This document shows positions 45,855 to 58,596 of a stretch of DNA of 64,000 nt, in pieces; position 1 is the first letter of the stretch, and every line of letters starts with the position of its first letter. The notes under the pieces are model-generated. The model searched no databases. It had not been told where the DNA came from and saw nothing but the letters and a program-made list of their open reading frames with translations. The stretch is taken from contig QAOA01001120.1 in the NCBI GenBank assembly GCA_003255065.1, positions 120,250-184,249 of the forward strand. The letters run 5' to 3'. Made by a program: the position numbers and the translations under genes. Origin of the DNA: Cercis canadensis. Taxonomy: Eukaryota > Streptophyta > Magnoliopsida > Fabales > Fabaceae.

Positions 45855-48800
45855 TCATTGGGTTTCACCATCCATTTGTTGCAACAAGAATTGGAAATCA
45901 GACCTTTGCCTTAGAATTGGTGGTGGATCCACATCTATATCTGTTATGCGGATGTCACTCATGGAACGGAACATCTCCTCCATTGAGAATGGTATACTGA
46001 AATTTTTACAATAAAAAACCAGTGCTATATAGTTTTCATTGGCCAAGAAGTGATTTTTTGAGTAAAAAAACAAAGGAAAATGAAAAAGTGTGTAGGAGTT
46101 TATTACTAATTAATTACCTGGAATCCACCTCTAGAAGGAATGAGTTATTGGGTATGTTTACTGAATCTTCTGCCATAAGCACTCTCATTCTGCTAATTAC
46201 CTGAAAAGAATAAAAATTTATAAGCTGAAGATGTACATATGATTTTTCCTATAAGGACATCTACTTGGTCATGATGCAAATCAGTAAACATTGTTTTGTA
46301 TTACTAATGTTGTTATTTTAATTTGAGCTTCAAAATTTGTTTGTTGCGCATGAGTGTGTATTAATATGAGTTGTCATATTAAAGTTTCAATCAGGTCCTA
46401 TGAAATTTCAGTGGGCAGAGTTATTGCCAAGTGCGAATTAGTGTTAAGTAAACATTTTTTCTGTCATTTGGTATTTTCCACATCAATTGATGTTTGATGC
46501 AATAGTCATTGGAAAATAATCTTTTAAGAAGGAGGTTACTCCCTAGAACAAAGTTATTCTCTATAACAATGTTGAGAAAATTTTTTATATTCCACTAACA
46601 CAATTTTCGCTGTCATGGTGCTTTCTGAAAGAAACAGAATGTTTGCAAATTCTCATCAAACTTAAAATGTGTTTGGAAGCTAGGAATAAATGTGTATAAA
46701 CATGTAGCAGAGCTAAATATGGAAAAGGAATCCAGGACTTACATCTGGAGATAACCCCTGTGTTCCATACTTGTCGTCCCAAAACATAGTTCCAATACGA
46801 TAGATTTGTGGAATGCTTAGCACCTGATAAAAGACAATAATTAGCATAAAAATGAAAAGTTATGGTGTTTGATAGAAGATTTAATTAAGTTACCGGGCAG
46901 AGTTCATTGGTGATCTCATCCAAAGATTTCTGAGTCTTTTGATGCAAAACCTGCATAAATGAAGCATTTCTGAGTCCTGAACCTTAAGAAAAAGAAGAAT
47001 ACATGGTTTGTAATCTTGGTCCAAGAAAGTATACCAGAAATCCCACAGCTTGCCGTATGTGTTTGAGTTCATCCCAAGATGATCCAGCAAACTGCAAAAA
47101 TAACCAAAAGAAAAGAAAATGAAGTTTTGCATTCATGCACTTTTTAGTCCAGGTATATATTATTGCAAATTATGAGATTACCTGATCTGTTGCTTTGAGA
47201 CACCATTGTTCCAACTCATGCAAACCTGCCTTCAAGTATTCTCCATTGCTGAAGGAACAGCACTCGCGACGAAGCAACAAACTGCCACACCATAGATTTT
47301 GTAAGTGTACGGGATTTGGCAAAAAATTGAAACATGTTTAGTGAACCAACTTGAAACTTTGATCACCTGTTAAAGAGCTGAACATTCATGAATGAGAAAA
47401 CCTGACTAAAGATCTTCCTTGTAATCATGGAAGGGACCTGAAGTAACAAGAGATTATAGGACATTAGGAAATCTCCTCACATATATTTAAATCCCATAAA
47501 AAGAAGGTAACTAAGTAAGTTAACTCATGCTTACATAGTTTTGAGACATTAAGTCCAAGGTTTGATCTAACTTATTGACAATGCTTTTCCAGTGCATGTG
47601 TGATGCCTGCTGTTTTGCAACTATGTTTGAATGGATGTTTCTGGATGACCCTCTAATTGATTTGCTCCTTATGGATCTTGGTGCCTGTTGATGGTGATAA
47701 AAGAGTCAGTAAAGAACTTAATATATTAAGATCTAATTAATGTTTCTGTTGTAATAGTAAATTAGAAGCTTACCTGAATGCACAAGTTTAGGAATGGGCT
47801 AATCTCTTTCTTTAAACTATCACGGATCATTCCATATATCTTCTCAACATATGCAGTTAAATGTTGCTTGAATAGAAGAGCTGGGTACTTGGCTTCCACT
47901 TTAGATTGCTCATTAGGCTTGCCTACCATTCCACTGTAGCCACTTGAAACCCCCATGCCCACTGAAGATGAACGTAAACCCTGGTTTTGCATATTTTGCA
48001 CCATTATATTTCCAAATAGAATCTGATTTACTTAAAATAAAAATTCAGTTGTGGAAGCTTACTTGTGCCATTCTGCCAAATAAAGTGACAGGAGAATTTC
48101 GATTGCGATACACTGCATTAGTTGTGTTGCTTGCCTTGAGTGTGCTTTGGAGGAAAAAAAGAAGTGTTGAAGTTGTTGAGAGCCAATATGCTAGATCACT
48201 GATTCCATCTTGACTCTGGTGGAACATAACATAGTGAAATCACATACTTTAACACATCAAAATGAGTTGAAATGCTGTTGCTCTATCTAGAAATGCTAAA
48301 TCATTGTTTTTGTTTATACTTGAGTTGCTGGAATATACTATTCCTACCTCTATTGATGATCGAATTGTGTGAATAATTTTATCAAATATATGTGTCTTCT
48401 CTGCTTCAAAGGATCTCCACTGAAGAAGTGCTTTATAGATTATACAAGCAGCAACTGGTCTTTTGTTCTCAAACCTCTTGTCCTCTGTGAGACACTTGAG
48501 CAGTGTATCATGGCTTTCCTGTTTACAATATATATGCAAGTTGTAATCTACCATTTATTGAATGTGAAACTGTCTTCTCATTTTCTCTTTTATCAACATA
48601 CCTGCTGCCTATCTGTGAGTGATCTTTGTTTCGTAAGAAAGGGGACAGATGGTTTTGGTTCCTGACAACACAATTGTTAGTTCAAATTAGCAAACTCTCA
48701 TCAACTTCTTACCCAGAATTCTTAAAGAACAAATAGAGTGAGTTAGTGGTACTTTTCTTGTTTGACGCTCTTCCTCTAATGCATTTCCATTTTCCAAATT

Positions 48801-51800
48801 CTGCGTCTGCACAGCCATAATAGACAGTGTTACATAATGAAACAGTTTTACAAGAAAATTTAAAGTTGTGGTACCTTGACTGGTGTGGTTGTTGTATCTG
48901 GATTAAATTTCTGTTCCACAATAACTGCCTTTTCTGGAATAACTTTCTGCTCCACGACAGCTGCTGCCTGGTTCCGGAGAATTTCATTCTCTGATTCTAG
49001 ATTTGCTATCTTACCCTTGAGACTGGACAAACCATAAAGGTTAAGAATTTTACTGGGGTGTACACGGTGGTGTCATCTTTATGTTTCAATATTCCTTCTC
49101 AATCTTTGGTAAAGTTAATGGTGTATAACCAACTCTTAATGTAACACATTGGAAAAGCATATCTTTTAAGAACATGTTTAAATCTCAACTAAAACCATTT
49201 AATTATTGAACATTATTTATAGAAGGTAGCACATGCAAAGTAACTAATAAGATGCTAGGGGAATTATGTCTATCAAAATATGTGACCCAAGAAGAAGGGA
49301 TCTCATATATGTCTACAACATTTTGGATTAGTGACATTCAAGTGCAGTCATACTCTGCTGATTGTCTCAAGCAGAAAAAATAAATAGAAAAGTGCAATAT
49401 AATGTCAGATCTTACATTTTAAGCTCTTCAGAGATTTCCTCATTTGTTGATTCAACCAAAGCCTGCTGGCGTAGAACCTGATTCTCAGACTCAAGATTGG
49501 ACAAGTTTGATTCCAATCTGGGTTCACAGAAAAATAGACAGTCAATGCCAGTTTATGATGGTACTAGAGATGTTTGTGTGGTCAGTTATAACTAGAAAAC
49601 CTTTCGATGGTCTCCTGAAGTTGCATTGCTTTCAATTGTGCTTCTTCCGCATCTTTGAGCCTTGCTTGATTCTCTTTTTGAACTTCTGAATACCTTTCCT
49701 CAAACTCTTCCATCTTCCTCTTCATCTCTTCTAGTTCACTCTGTGTTTTCAAAACATACATTAGTTAATTGTCACCTTAAAAACTGTCAAATGTCATTAT
49801 AAACTGTCAAGTTTTGGATTTACCTCCAGCTCCACGTTTTTATTTGCCAGTAACTCAACCCTGGTGTTGTCTTCTACAAGTACCTCTTTAATGACTGGTG
49901 GAGCTTGTTCAATTGCTAGTTTTGCTGCTTCTTTCTCATGTATAATTGCAGCATGTGCTTCTTCTATCTGACTTTGCATTTCATGTAAGGCATTTTGTAA
50001 TTTTGTAATTTCTTGACCTTTAGCTTCTTCGAGGTCAATCTGCCAGATATATTTTCTCCATGTTAGATGAGATGGATGAAGTGATTTATGGATGCATCAA
50101 CATATTTCATTTGACTAGTATCTTGGCTAGAGTGAAATTAATCAGTGATAGGCATTTTCTTGACATGATTGAGTTGTTATTCACCATGTTACTTGACATG
50201 ATTGAATACTTGAACCCAGATCAGTGATAGCCATTTAATGTTTATCATCTAGAACTAGTTGAAAGGCATACCCTCAAGTTCTTTTCAATATCTAGTCGCC
50301 ATGTGAGCTCTTCAACACGCTTCTCCAACTTGTCCTTTGCTTCCTTAAGTGCCCCGGTTTCCCTTGCAGCCTGCAGAGGTTTCTTACTGTTACCATGCCT
50401 CTACTTTTGAGCTATCTTTTCTCATAGAATATTTCTATAAGAATCTGCAGATAAGTTCCAGAAAATGATATGTAAGAAGAAGTAATGCTCACCATTCGTA
50501 GCTTTCTGAGCTCCCTCCTAGCAACTCTGGCTCTCCATAGACATTGAAGTTTAATTGTTGCTTTCTTCTGCTGCTTGTAAGTAAAAAGAGCTTGGACTCT
50601 TCTCCATTGTGTCTGTGAGAAGAAATAAAGTAGAATTATTTAAATAGTCAACCTTAAATTCTCTTATGGAAATTTCAAATAGAATTATTAGATGCCAAGT
50701 TATTTATTAATGCATCTTTTGATCTATGTTGCTGTTAGATTTCCTGCAGAAGATGTCATTACTCATTACCTGAACTTTTGTTGCAGCCTTCATTTGTCTT
50801 CTGTGCCTGAATTCATTTCTTGCTGCCAATGCTCTTAAACCAGATTGAATTAATATTGCTGATGCTTGCAATGATGTATAATGCATTCTTGCTGCATGCG
50901 CACGAGCATGTTTCTGTATGCGGATAGAAGCTGCTTCCCTCCTCATATTCTCATAGAGTTCACGAGCAAGCTTTGCTGCAATAATGAAGAGCAAGGAAAA
51001 AGAATTTAAGCCAAAGTTATTTGAGGCCAGTGCAGGATCATAAGCATAATATCGTTTAAGCAAAGGAAGGAAATTTATTAATAATACAACTGATTTTTTT
51101 AGTGAAGGGAAAGGTAACCTCTCCACATCTTTTGGATATAAATAGTGGCCTTTCTTAGGGTGATGAACTCTTTTCTGGTTAAATGTGTTCGGATTTGTCT
51201 CTGTACGTGTCTAGCAGCTTTAGCCAAGACTTCGGCTCTTCGCGCATCTAACTCAGCCATCTGACCAGCTCTCAGAAACACCTTTGTTTTTCCCATCTGA
51301 ATAAATATTTGGGGTAAAGCTCATATTACAGAACTTCCTTGGAAATTTATGGATAATGATTTCCTATGCTGCCATATTATTTTATAGACTTACTTGATAG
51401 CCTTTTAAGCTCATCTTATCACATATGGCAATACATGCTGTTTTCTCATCAGAGCTGCACAGAAGAAAGCAGCAATTATCACATGGAGTTATACGTGAAG
51501 CTCAACATATCTATTGCTGGACTTGACAATGACAGGGATGAATCTACAATGTTTAGGTACTCTTAAAATTGAGTTCCTATGAGCTACATCATATGTATTT
51601 CTTATTCTTATTGTTGATTTTTATCTAATGCTTGAAGCAGTTTAATAATGCAATGCTTCTATTTCTCTTTGACTTCAGCTGTTCTTGCTCTATCTTCTTG
51701 AAGGTATAAGTGCTATATGGTAATCAAAGATAAAACAAGGATATTTTGCATTTTATTGCAAGGCTAGAATGTTGCTTACCCGTCTAAAACATCAGGGGAT

Positions 51801-54800
51801 AGCATTCCGAAACGATCAAGGAACTCATCAAATGTTCTTTTTGTTGGATATCCAGCACAACTAATCCTAATAGCCTCAAGTACTCCCTGAAAGGGCACCA
51901 GTGCAGTAAAAACTATTAGTCGGAGAAACTTCTCTAATACAATGAATTGTGCTATATTACAATAACTGAGTAAAAAAAGTTAACTTACCCCACATCTTAA
52001 TTGGTTTAAGACATTGAAGTTCTCAAAGATTCCGGGCTGCAAAACTGTATTTGGTTTCACGCATCTGATATAATGTGGTTCTGTTGTGTTCAAAGTGTCC
52101 ATCAGAGATTGTAGTTGTTGCTGGATATCAAAGTTAGATTCAAAAGCAAGTCAGGGACTGAGAGGTTTAGAAACAGATGGAATGCCTTTTTTCAAAAAAA
52201 AGAAATTGAGATATTACTTACCTTGAACCTTGAACCTATGGAAGAGAATTTTGATTGCTTTGATGATTCCTCAGGTAATGGTGGGAAAAGATTAGCAACA
52301 AAATGGCACTTGGAGGCATCTAAAAGGGCTTGATGCTCTGCTACAACATAATCTTTATTTTTATCAAGAAATTGATCTGCTTGGTATGTGACCTTTACAT
52401 CAAAAATTTGTGTCAAAAAATTAGCTTTTATACATTTGAATCTTCATGGCCAAGAAATGGTTAGAATTTAGCTTACATCTCCAGCATAATGGTTAATAGT
52501 GAAATCTGTTCGAGCAAGTTTCGGCTTGCTGAAGCGCTTGTGTCCTTTATATGTCTGATACATTTTTTGTGAAAATGTCTCATGGGTTGACTTTGGGAAC
52601 ATGCTGCAGAAAAAATGAACAGATTATAAGAAATATGTTTATATGTCTTATCATGTAAAAGTATAGACAGTGAAAGAAAATTATATACCAGGCTTCATCA
52701 AGAAGTGCAATTATTCCCCCAGGTTTCTGCATGCAGGACACATTAGTAGTTTAACTATTTTATCTGGTACAAAAGGTCTTGGATACATGAGTCTCTTATT
52801 ACCTTCTCAATAAGATCCAGAACGTCTTGATTATCCACAAATTCTACATAGCTCCAATTTATTTCCTCCTTTGTGTACTCTTCTTGCTCCATCTTGAATA
52901 CATGCTGTTGAAAAAGATGCATTCTTTTATATCCATATATTGGCAATAAATGGTACTGCAACTGTACTAAGAAGTTATTGCCTTACCTGATTAAAATGTT
53001 GTTGCAACTTCTCGTTTGTTAGGTTGATACATAATTGCTCGAAACTAGCAAGCGGAGCAGACAATGAGATTTTAATTTGAAGATGTAGAAATTATTTATA
53101 TGAACTACATATTTTTCTAATTTACCTGTTTATTTTGAAGGTTTCAAAGCCATAAATATCAAGCACTCCAATTATGCTTACTGCATTGGGGTCCTGACCA
53201 ATTGAACAGTTTATCTTGTCCACAATCCTGCCATAGTTTAAGAATGTATTCAAGGTATGTCAATCATTGTCATGAAATGAAAGTTTATGCATAGAGTAGG
53301 AAATAGAAGCAAATGGTGCTGGTTCAAAGAAGATTTTGCTGTTGTATAGGGCTATGTTGCCTAAGGCAACAATGTATTTGGATTTTTCCTCAGCCAGATT
53401 TGATTTTCATATTGGACTATAGTATTTTTTTTGTTTCTTACCAATCAAATAATCTGGAGTAAACAGTCTTTGCCAAAGCATCTCGACTCAAAACAGCTGA
53501 ATGTGGATCTAGTGGTTTTGTAATGTTACCATCAGGAGTAACAATGACACGCTTGCAAAGTGAGTCTTCTAATGATTTCTCATCACACCTGAATATAAAC
53601 ATATCAAGAGCTGTTTGGGATGAATCATGGAAACTGAATGGATTTGATGATGGATCAAAATTTTACATGAGTAGCTCTGCAGCTGTTCGAAGGTGGAAGA
53701 GTGATTTCTCATCTTTTATTTTGGAAGAATCAACTTCATTCCCTTTGATGAAGTCAATATTTCCAAGGTGGAGGATTGCAGCTACCACGCGAAAGATAGC
53801 ATCCTGTGGAGGGAAAAAAAATTTCTTGATCAAATTCAGGTATAGATAGAAAAGGTCACAACTTGATTAAAATGTGATGTGCTGATATATTGGTCCAAAA
53901 CCTGCTCATCCTGGCTGATGCCTACAATGTCCATTGCATTTCTTGTCTCCAAGTATTCTTTTGCATCATCTACATTTGCTACTTCATAGTAGTTTGATTG
54001 GTTTAGATAGTGGAATGTCCTTGGGTTCCCTAACTTGTACTTGTTCACATCCTATAAGGCAACCTTAAACAGTTAGATTTTGCAAGGTACTAAAGTGTTA
54101 CATAGGTTTCTTGCAGGACAATTCATAGAAAGGTCACCTCTGGTGGTGCTGCACAGAGCATGTAAAAGCAATGGTAGTTCCTCTCTGGGTCTGAAACCTG
54201 GCAAACTCGCGACCTTTCAAGGAGATATGTTCGGATTGCAGCTCCGGAGATCTTCCCATTCTTATCAAATTGAATTTCAACAAATTTACCAAAACGACTG
54301 CCACAACCTCCAATAATTTGTAAGATAAACTAAAAAGACAATTATGGAAGAAAATAAGACTTGAGAGAGAAACTTGTGTATTCAATTCACCTTGAATTAT
54401 TGTTTTTGACAGTTTTGGCATTCCCAAATGCTTCCAACACTGGATTGGACTGAAGAAGTGAAAATGTCACTCCATCAAGGTCAATTGAGTTAACTGATAA
54501 ATAACATGTAAGTAGTTGAATTGAAACTCACCTCCAAAACCTGTTGCTCTACTGTTCTTCCTTCAGTATTTGATCTGCCCCCCATGAATGCTAGATATCT
54601 CATTAGCATTTTTGTTGTTTCTGTTTTACCAGCTCCACTCTCTCCACTTACCAAAATGGACTGACTTCCATGCTCATTTATCATTGCCCTGATATATTAA
54701 ACTCAGTTAACTCATTTGATGTGGTTTCCCTTGGTGCCAAGTGAATTTCTTCATTGCTCTATACCTGTAACAGGTGTCTGCAACCGCGAAAAGATGTGGG

Positions 54801-55995
54801 CTTAGCTCTCCAAATGCTGCTCCTCTATACTGCTCCATCATGTGAATGTCATACAAGTGTGGCAGTCTCCGGAAAGGATTCACTGCTATTAAGATATTTC
54901 CTGTGTATGTCTGCTTGTTTCATTATTAATTGTCAGATTTTGCTCCTTTCTTTTTAATAACATTCATCACTGAAATATATTGAGGTTTCATTAGGTGCTT
55001 GTGTTGTGACTCACATATATCTCATTGAGGGCGAAACGACAGGCAAGGTTATGCAGTACTCCTGGTTCATGTAGGTATGCTAACTTGGTCATGTCATCAA
55101 CCCCAGCAGGTGGTGCCTCTGTATCTTTAGGATATATACTAGAAATGTCTGCAACCATCTGAAATTGAGGTAAATGCTAACATTGAGTTTATATGCTTCT
55201 TTATGATGTAGTTATTGACTATTAAACTAGAAGCATCATATATGGTAATGTTGGCTAATGAACTTTTTGAGGGGAAACAACAATCTCAATTCCAGTTGAA
55301 AAACAAGGGAATGCTTATGCCTTACTACTTCCAAAATGGTAATGCAGCAGAATATTGTGGCTGGATTTTTTAATTAAAAGTTCACTATGATGTTCTCTTC
55401 ATTGTTCCAATTCTGTAACCTTATTATGATTTTCCTGTATTTTCATTCAACTTTTGCCACAAAATTGTACTTGAATATAGTTTTACATGATATTCTGTTG
55501 TGGAGTAAAATCTGCAAAAAAGCATATGAATCACCCTTTATTGCTTTCTAACTTTTTCCATTTCCACCATTCAGATCCAAAGTAGTGATTCTATTCTAGT
55601 CAGTGAGCAAACTTGTACCTGTTTCTCAACATCGATGAAATTTCATGACCAAAAAAAAATAAGATCATCTATAATATGGAATGAAGCTAATGAAGTTTTC
55701 TGGTATTTCAATAACAAATGAAGTTGCTTCCTGTTTCTGCAGAGTTATGATGAAATGAGGGAAGCTTACAGTTTTGCCATTTGTAGTAATGATGGTGGCA
55801 TCTGTCCCTTTGATTTCTGTGACTTCACCATCAATCCAAGCATCCTCAGGATCCTCAACCCAAACATGTGATCCAACTATGATGTTCACTGGAGTTCCCT
55901 GAATCATCCCACGAATTCAATACCAACGTTAACGGTCGGAGAATCAAGAAATGCAGACATAAACAAGGGAAACATCAACATCAGAAGCTTACCAT
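45855..55995 (-). CDS. Class XI myosin heavy chain (XI-C/XI-E-like)
   Basis: Actin motor that moves organelles and drives cytoplasmic streaming. Forty coding exons, 1574 codons: 55995-55993, 55898-55770, 55158-55015, 54910-54765, 54688-54532, 54449-54391, 54297-54138, 54051-53902, 53803-53667, 53588-53442, 53227-53126, 53044-52987, 52904-52803, 52726-52689, 52603-52477, 52392-52222, 52120-51989, 51886-51780, 51454-51394, 51296-51119, 50975-50770, 50612-50493, 50370-50272, 50039-49824, 49740-49601, 49517-49416, 49022-48875, 48806-48753, 48661-48602, 48518-48348, 48215-48063, 47980-47774, 47684-47535, 47437-47367, 47281-47182, 47091-47035, 46950-46894, 46823-46743, 46200-46118, 45996-45855. SH3-like N-terminus, motor domain with P-loop GESGAGKT (156-163), switch-type motif LDIYGFE, six IQ motifs (~733-878), coiled coil to ~1060, dilute-type globular tail to the end. 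Wording around SSGYSGM and the tail resembles Arabidopsis XI-C/XI-E from memory. Confidence 0.95.
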
Positions 55996-57374
55996 GATTC
56001 TAAACTTTGTTGATCATGAAAAATCAGAATGTGACTAGCAGAATTGAAGCAGATGAAGTGGCCCTTGTGGATGGTGATGGAGAAAAAAAAATGCTATTTC
56101 TTAATGAATGGTGGTGTGAATTGTATTGCAAAGATTGAAAGTAGAAAGGAATGTGCAAAAAGCAGAGGAAATAGTGCCAGGGTGGTAACTCAAAAAGCTA
56201 AAGGGAAGCTAGAAGGCAACCTCAACCTCCCTCTTCACTCCCATGTACTTTTTTTTGCTGATTCCACAACAAATGCTGACATGGCAACAAGAGAAGCCCC
56301 ATCAAAAGTATAAAAGAAATTTAAGGTCTCATGTAGCCTGCAACATGACCACTTATGTGGGTCCATTGCGTAAGACATAAGAACAATGGATCACCGTCCA
56401 GCTGATAATTTTGATTCTTAATTGCTTTGCTATGGTATGGTCAGTACAGGTCAGGTATTATTATCTCGTATAGTGGCGAGCAGTACCATGCACTGCTGGT
56501 ACTAATGTCACTGTAACAATTCTAATGTCAAAGTTTGCTTTTGTAAATAGTAAAAAGCTTAAACTGTTGAGGAAGTGACTGCTTCTTAGTTTTTAAGGTT
56601 GTTTGCCTCACGTTTTTTAGCCTAGAGTAACCGTGCTCAATTGAATTCATAAGAGAATTGTAACGTTAAATCACACTGTCAATTCTATTGAGTCCCATTC
56701 AATTGAGGAAAAGTGAACTGCTACTATCCCTAAAAGGGAATGATAGTATAACCATCACCTTAAAATAAAACTTTTATCTGATAAATTAGCATTGAGTTAG
56801 GATCTTGGTTTGTAGGAATATACCAATTTAGATCTGAACAAGCAAATTCTAGACAAGAGGATTATGTCCAAAAGTCAAATGTCAATGAGTTGAAGGCAAG
56901 GGTTGGAATAAAGATGAATAAAAAAAGAAAAGGAGATTGTGAAATTTGACTAGTTGAACCACAGAATGAGTTCTACCTGGAATGACAATCCCCAATAGGG
57001 ACCCCAAAGTTTCCAACTTTATATAAGTCTAACCCCATCCACCAAACCTTGTGGTTCCCCTGTGGGCCTCTTTACAGCTTTTGCAACTGTAATATACCAT
57101 CATTCTTTTCCATATCCATAGCCTGAATCATACAAGGGCGGTGCACAACCCAAGCACTGCAACTTTTCTTCTTTGTGGGACGGCTGAGGCAGCTGCCACA
57201 TTTTCTACCTATCAACGTTATAATCATATTTAAATTCGATCATATTATGTGACTTATATTTAGTTCATTAAAATTGTAGCTTTAACTTAAAATTTATTTG
57301 AATAGTTAATAGTAATATTAATTTGTTTTCTCATGTAACATAATTAGTTCTAAATCTAATTACATAATTTAAAA
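55996..57374. promoter_or_regulatory. 5' UTR and upstream region of the myosin gene
   Basis: Immediately right of the ATG is the minus-strand leader; start site unknown. Further right the DNA becomes ordinary intergenic sequence. A short motif GGCTGAGGCAG near 57182 recurs at 57841. The plus-strand open frame at 56044-56313 lies in this leader region and has no family signature. Confidence 0.4.
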
Positions 57375-57760
57375 GGTAAGGGTTATGCTACATCTTCTTC
57401 AAAGAGGATATAGCGTTACATCTCTTTAGTTGAGTAAGATTTAATGAAATTTATAGTGTAATTTTAGTGTCATTATAAAGATTTTAAAAAATTAAATCAT
57501 CCATTATATATCAGAACACACAATTTTTTATAAAATGTAATAATGACATAATATAAGAAAATATGTCAAAAAATAAACTTAAAAAATTTATTTTTTAGCA
57601 CATTTTTTATATCGTGTCATTATTGTATTTTATAAGGAACTATATGTTTTGGCACATATTATGTGACTTAATTTTTTGAAATTGTTGCAATAACACCAAA
57701 ATTACTTAATAAATCTCACATGAACCCACCCAACATAGGGAGTGTAGCATAATGCTCACC
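57375..57760. mobile_element. Mutator-type MITE, copy 2
   Basis: A 386-bp element with inverted ends GGTAAGGGTTATGCTACA and, reversed, GGTGAGCATTATGCTACA. It is flanked by the perfect 9-bp direct repeat AATTTAAAA (57366-57374 and 57761-57769). Internal arms are palindromic (AATTTTAGTGTCATTATAA against TTGCAATAACACCAAAATT). Same family as 37290-37717, without the assembly duplication. Confidence 0.82.
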
Positions 57761-58401
57761 AATTTAAAAATGTTTAAAATATTTTTCTAATGTTCCAACC
57801 AATCCAAATATCTCGTATGTTTTTTTTTCCTTTTTGGTACGGCTGAGGCAGGTGCCTCATTTTTTGCCCCATGGCCATGTTCACATGAAACATGTAAAAA
57901 GGTGCTGTAATGTGGGACCTTGAAGGATTGGAAAAAGCCTAACAGCGTGGCTTTCCAACCAAGCTTTCTTCATCATCACTCTTTGTTCTTTTTCTTTTGT
58001 GTGTTTATTTAATGTAATTTGCTGATGTGGGTATCTTCAAGCATCATTACTCTCGCTTAATGAGAGTTTTCTTCTGGTGCTTTTGCAAATTTTATATAAC
58101 AAATATGGTTTTCCCCACATTTGTGTCTGATGAGATCTTGGATTGGTACCAAAAACTGTTATAGCAAGATGCTTCTCTTCTCTTGTCGGTCAATGGCCCC
58201 CCATGCTCCCAAAATTCATTTTTGAAATTGGCACTTTTCGATCTTCTTTTGACTCACATTTTACAAAATTTGGAATCAAATACTTTCACTCGGGATCTCT
58301 TTCAAAATTTACTTTTAACACTGAAAATTATTAATTTTTTTGTCAATAAATATTGATGTTAGTTTATATTTAAAAACAAAAAAGAATAAAATATATTTTT
58401 T
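57761..58401. other. Intergenic DNA
   Basis: No gene supported. Contains the second copy of a short GGCTGAGGCAG-type segment near 57841-57870. Confidence 0.5.
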
Positions 58402-58596
58402 GTGATTGAATTATTTTTTAAATGTCACTTTATTTTGTGATTTATTTTTTGTATTATTTTAATACTTGAATAATTATATTACTTGCTAAATCAATTCTCC
58501 GTAACATAAAAAATAATAACTTAAAAAACTGATTAAATGACCAAAGTGACACTAAAAATAAATCAAAAGCTAAAATAATATTTAAAAAATAATTCA
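58402..58596. mobile_element. MITE-like inverted-repeat element, family B copy 2 (diverged)
   Basis: TGAATTATTTTTTAAATGTCAC at the left is answered by GTGACACTAAAAATAAATC and AAAAAATAATTCA at the right. The order of blocks follows 26086-26340. More decayed than that copy; no clear target duplication. Confidence 0.55.
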
